Shown here one piece after another: positions 61,805 to 64,000 of a DNA stretch of 64,000 bases. The notes under the pieces were generated by a model, which did no database searches, was not told where the DNA came from, and was given only the letters and a program-made list of their open reading frames with translations. The translations under genes and the position numbers were made by a program. The stretch is taken from the NCBI GenBank assembly GCA_016711805.1, contig JADJSH010000010.1, positions 101,132-165,131 on the forward strand, given 5' to 3'. The first letter of the stretch is position 1. Every line of letters begins with the position of its first letter. The DNA is from Bacteroidota bacterium (lineage in GTDB: Bacteria; Bacteroidota; Bacteroidia; B-17B0; Aurantibacillaceae).

Positions 61805-63241
61805 ATGAAAAATTTATTAGCCCTTATTATATGCTCTATCAGTTTGCTTAGCAATCTTAAAGCACAAACCTATCCTAGTTTAAATATTAATTTATTAGCG
61901 CATCTAAATCCGGAAACTGATAATACAGGAAACGACAACCGCAAATACTCTGGCTGCTGGGGTTGGTACCAAGCCGCAAAAAATAAAGAATATGCTATCG
62001 TAGCCACTAGCAGTAAAACTTATTTTATTGATGTGACTAATCCATCCGCGCCTATCATACGTGATTCGGTAAAAGCTTTAAAAAATGGTTGCACTTGGCG
62101 TGAAGTGAAAAATTACCAAAACTACTGTTATATAGTTAGCGACGATAATCCACCCAACAGTTTTCAAATTGTTGATATGCAATATTTACCAGATTCTGTT
62201 CATGTAGTTCATAGCGGCACCACTTACTTTGAAAGAAGTCATACCATTTTTGTGGATCATAATAGATTATATTGCGGCGCACCAAAAGATGTCGTTACTG
62301 GTTATGAGTCACCAATGCGCGTGTATAGTTTAGCAAATCCTGAAAACCCTGTATTACTAAGACGTTTAGAAGATGACATCAGCAACACTCAAATAGATTA
62401 TGTGCATGATATGTTTGTTCGTAACGATACTATTTTTGCCTCTACTGGTTGGAAAGGATTACAAATTTTAAAATTTGATACCCTAACCAATCATTTTTCC
62501 TTAATACAAACTTATGATGGCTATCCTTATGATGGCTATAATCATAGTTCATGGCAAACCGATAATAGAAAAACGATGGTGTTTGCAGACGAAGTACCGG
62601 CTTCTTTACCAGCCAAAGTAATTGATGTGAGTGATTTAAATAATATTATGATTGTTGATACCATTAACTCTCATGCCTTAGCCACACCGCACAATCCTTA
62701 TATTGTTGGTAATAATTGGTGTTGGATAAGCACCTATCAAGATGGTATTTATTTGTACGACATTTCAAATCCTTCAAACACTACCGTTTATGGTTATTTT
62801 GATACACATCCTCAACATGGCGTCAACGATAATTTTAGTACCAGCGCTTATCGAGGCAATTGGGGAGCTTATCCCTATTTACCAAGTAAAATTATTATTG
62901 CTTGCGATATGCAAAATGGTATTTTTATTTTAGAAGGTGATGCTAATTATACAAATCCGGTAAGCGTTAAGGAAGTCACAAAACAACAATCCTCTTTTTC
63001 TGTTTATCCGAATCCGGCGAGTAACGAAATCAATTTTTTAATTGCCAATCAATTTCACAAAACTATAAATTGTGTAATCACTGATATGTTAGGAAAAGTA
63101 GTTTTAGAGAACACCTTCATTATCAATGATGATTTTTATAAAACAACCATCAATACCAATTCATTAAAAAACGGTTGTTATTTTGTAACTTTAAAAGGAA
63201 CAAATTCTAATGAAACCAAAAAAATAATTATTCAGCACTAA
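61805..63241 (+). CDS. Choice-of-anchor B family secreted protein with type IX sorting domain
   Basis: A 478-residue protein with a signal peptide ending SNLKAQ. The body has the features of the choice-of-anchor B group, which carries LVIVD-like propeller repeats: SGCWGWYQAAKNKEYAIVAT, TYFIDVTNPSAPIIRDSV, TWREVKNYQNYCYIVSDD, SHTIFVDHNRLYCG, HSSWQTDNRKTMVFADE. After about 395 comes the type IX sorting domain VYPNPASNEINFLI ending NETKKIIIQH. It should be exported and anchored or released at the surface. The role is unknown. Confidence 0.9.
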   Translation: MKNLLALIICSISLLSNLKAQTYPSLNINLLAHLNPETDNTGNDNRKYSGCWGWYQAAKNKEYAIVATSSKTYFIDVTNPSAPIIRDSVKALKNGCTWREVKNYQNYCYIVSDDNPPNSFQIVDMQYLPDSVHVVHSGTTYFERSHTIFVDHNRLYCGAPKDVVTGYESPMRVYSLANPENPVLLRRLEDDISNTQIDYVHDMFVRNDTIFASTGWKGLQILKFDTLTNHFSLIQTYDGYPYDGYNHSSWQTDNRKTMVFADEVPASLPAKVIDVSDLNNIMIVDTINSHALATPHNPYIVGNNWCWISTYQDGIYLYDISNPSNTTVYGYFDTHPQHGVNDNFSTSAYRGNWGAYPYLPSKIIIACDMQNGIFILEGDANYTNPVSVKEVTKQQSSFSVYPNPASNEINFLIANQFHKTINCVITDMLGKVVLENTFIINDDFYKTTINTNSLKNGCYFVTLKGTNSNETKKIIIQH

Positions 63242-63248
63242 TTACATT

Positions 63249-64000
63249 ATGTTTAAACAGATTCTATTATTGGCGTTGTAGACTCTGGTGCCATGGGAAG
63301 TGGCATTGCACAAGTAGCAGCCACTGCTGGTCACCCCACTATTATTTACGATACAAACTCCGCTGCTTTAGATAAAGCAAAAGCCAATTTATCCAACTCA
63401 CTTAACAAGTTAGTTGAAAAACAAAAATCACCGCAGAAAAAGCGCAATATTTTAAGTTTGACGCGTCCTACTCTAGCTCTATTCAAGATTTTAAATCATG
63501 TGATTTAATTATTGAAGCGGTGTTGAAAATATCGATGTAAAACAATCTGTGTTTAAAGAACTAGAAAGCATTACTTCTGACACTTGTGTTTAGCTTCTAA
63601 CACTTCTTCATTATCCATTACCTCAATTGCATCTGCTTGCCAAAATCCCGAAAAAGTAATTGGTATTCATTTTTCAATCCTGCTACTTTAATGCCTTTGG
63701 TTGAAATTATTCCGGGTGTGGCAACAGATATGGTTATAGCAAACCATTGCCAAGCCTTAATAAATAGTTGGGTAAAGTTACCGTAATGGCAAAAGACACC
63801 CCTGGTTTTATCGTAAACCGTGTGGCTCGTCCGTTTTATAGCGAAGCTTTGCGCATTACGATGAGCAATTAGCGATATGGCCACCATTGATTGGGCGATG
63901 CGAAGAAATTTGGAGGTTTAAAATGGGACCTTTTAATTTAATGGACTTAATTGGACATGATGTGAATTATGTAGTAACTGAAACCGTTTGGAAACAATTT
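63249..64000 (+). pseudogene. 3-hydroxyacyl-CoA dehydrogenase, 5' part, many single-base deletions (3' end outside window)
   Basis: After adding single bases in homopolymers the sequence reads through the NAD domain (GVVDSGAMGSGIAQVAATAG), CDLIIEAVVENIDVKQSVFKEL (in part), LASNTSSLSITSIA, VIGIHFFNPATLMPLVEIIPG (in part), KDTPGFIVNRVARPFYSEALRI and GPFNLMDLIGHDVN. This is a PaaH/FadB-type 3-hydroxyacyl-CoA dehydrogenase of beta-oxidation or aromatic acid degradation. About eight to ten breaks occur in 750 bases, nearly all missing bases in runs. One substitution makes the NAD motif GVVDSG where GVVGSG is expected. Probably an intact gene in poor sequence. Confidence 0.8.

Overview
This window looks like part of the chromosome of a low-GC member of the Bacteroidota, probably in the Flavobacteriales or a close relative. 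The evidence is: type IX secretion genes (PorX, a PorD-like protein); several surface proteins with the type IX C-terminal sorting tail; many genes preceded by the Bacteroidota -7 box TAnnTTTG and lacking Shine-Dalgarno sites; and typical families such as DUF4835, DUF3078, DUF6567, LytS/LytTR pairs and choice-of-anchor B. The genus cannot be fixed from the sequence alone. I saw no rRNA or tRNA genes, prophage, insertion sequence with a transposase, or CRISPR array.

Layout. 1-4108: end of coaBC, porD-like, a DUF3078 barrel and porX. 4168-7579: an overlapping two-gene module of unknown function. 7576-10713: rsmE, an ACP phosphodiesterase-like gene, a ferredoxin-NADP reductase and a 2Fe-2S ferredoxin. 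10710-12833: a TPR/SpoIIE phosphatase with several frameshifts. 12933-15860: an accessory island in which small unrelated genes alternate with related inverted repeats, much like a cassette array without an integrase. 15864-25631: M42 peptidase, an exo-sialidase-like secreted protein, a YeeE/YedE sulfur importer pair, dapA, a DUF6913 gene, mazG, kynurenine monooxygenase, a DUF1801/YdeI-type gene and tilS. 25885-39437: a diheme peroxidase, CPBP and M61 peptidases, a LytS/LytTR two-component pair, trxB, vanZ, gcvH, a 3-hydroxybutyryl-CoA dehydrogenase and an N-terminally extended GAPDH. 39887-49889: a large secreted repeat protein, apt, acyl-CoA dehydrogenase, a deoxyhypusine synthase-like gene, lipoproteins and a barrel. 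50051-58381: pcm, then an envelope polysaccharide stretch (Gfo/Idh/MocA oxidoreductase, lipoprotein, sugar-1-P transferase, dTDP-glucose dehydratase, MBOAT and DHHW O-acetylation pair). 58436-64000: two type IX cargo proteins and a 3-hydroxyacyl-CoA dehydrogenase running off the end.

Two things stand out beyond the genes. First, the intergenic space carries several families of structured repeats: about 230-bp imperfect palindromes with a shared GCGTGAGGGAT core (10106, 23425, 25633 and a diverged copy at 54181), the cassette-like repeats at 13888-15497, a REP-like palindrome at 21098, and a complex multi-stem element at 61547-61743 in which two upstream strands compete for one downstream strand. 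Second, many housekeeping reading frames are broken by single-base losses, mostly in homopolymers. These are densest in the last 750 bases, so many 'pseudogenes' here are probably sequence errors rather than biology.
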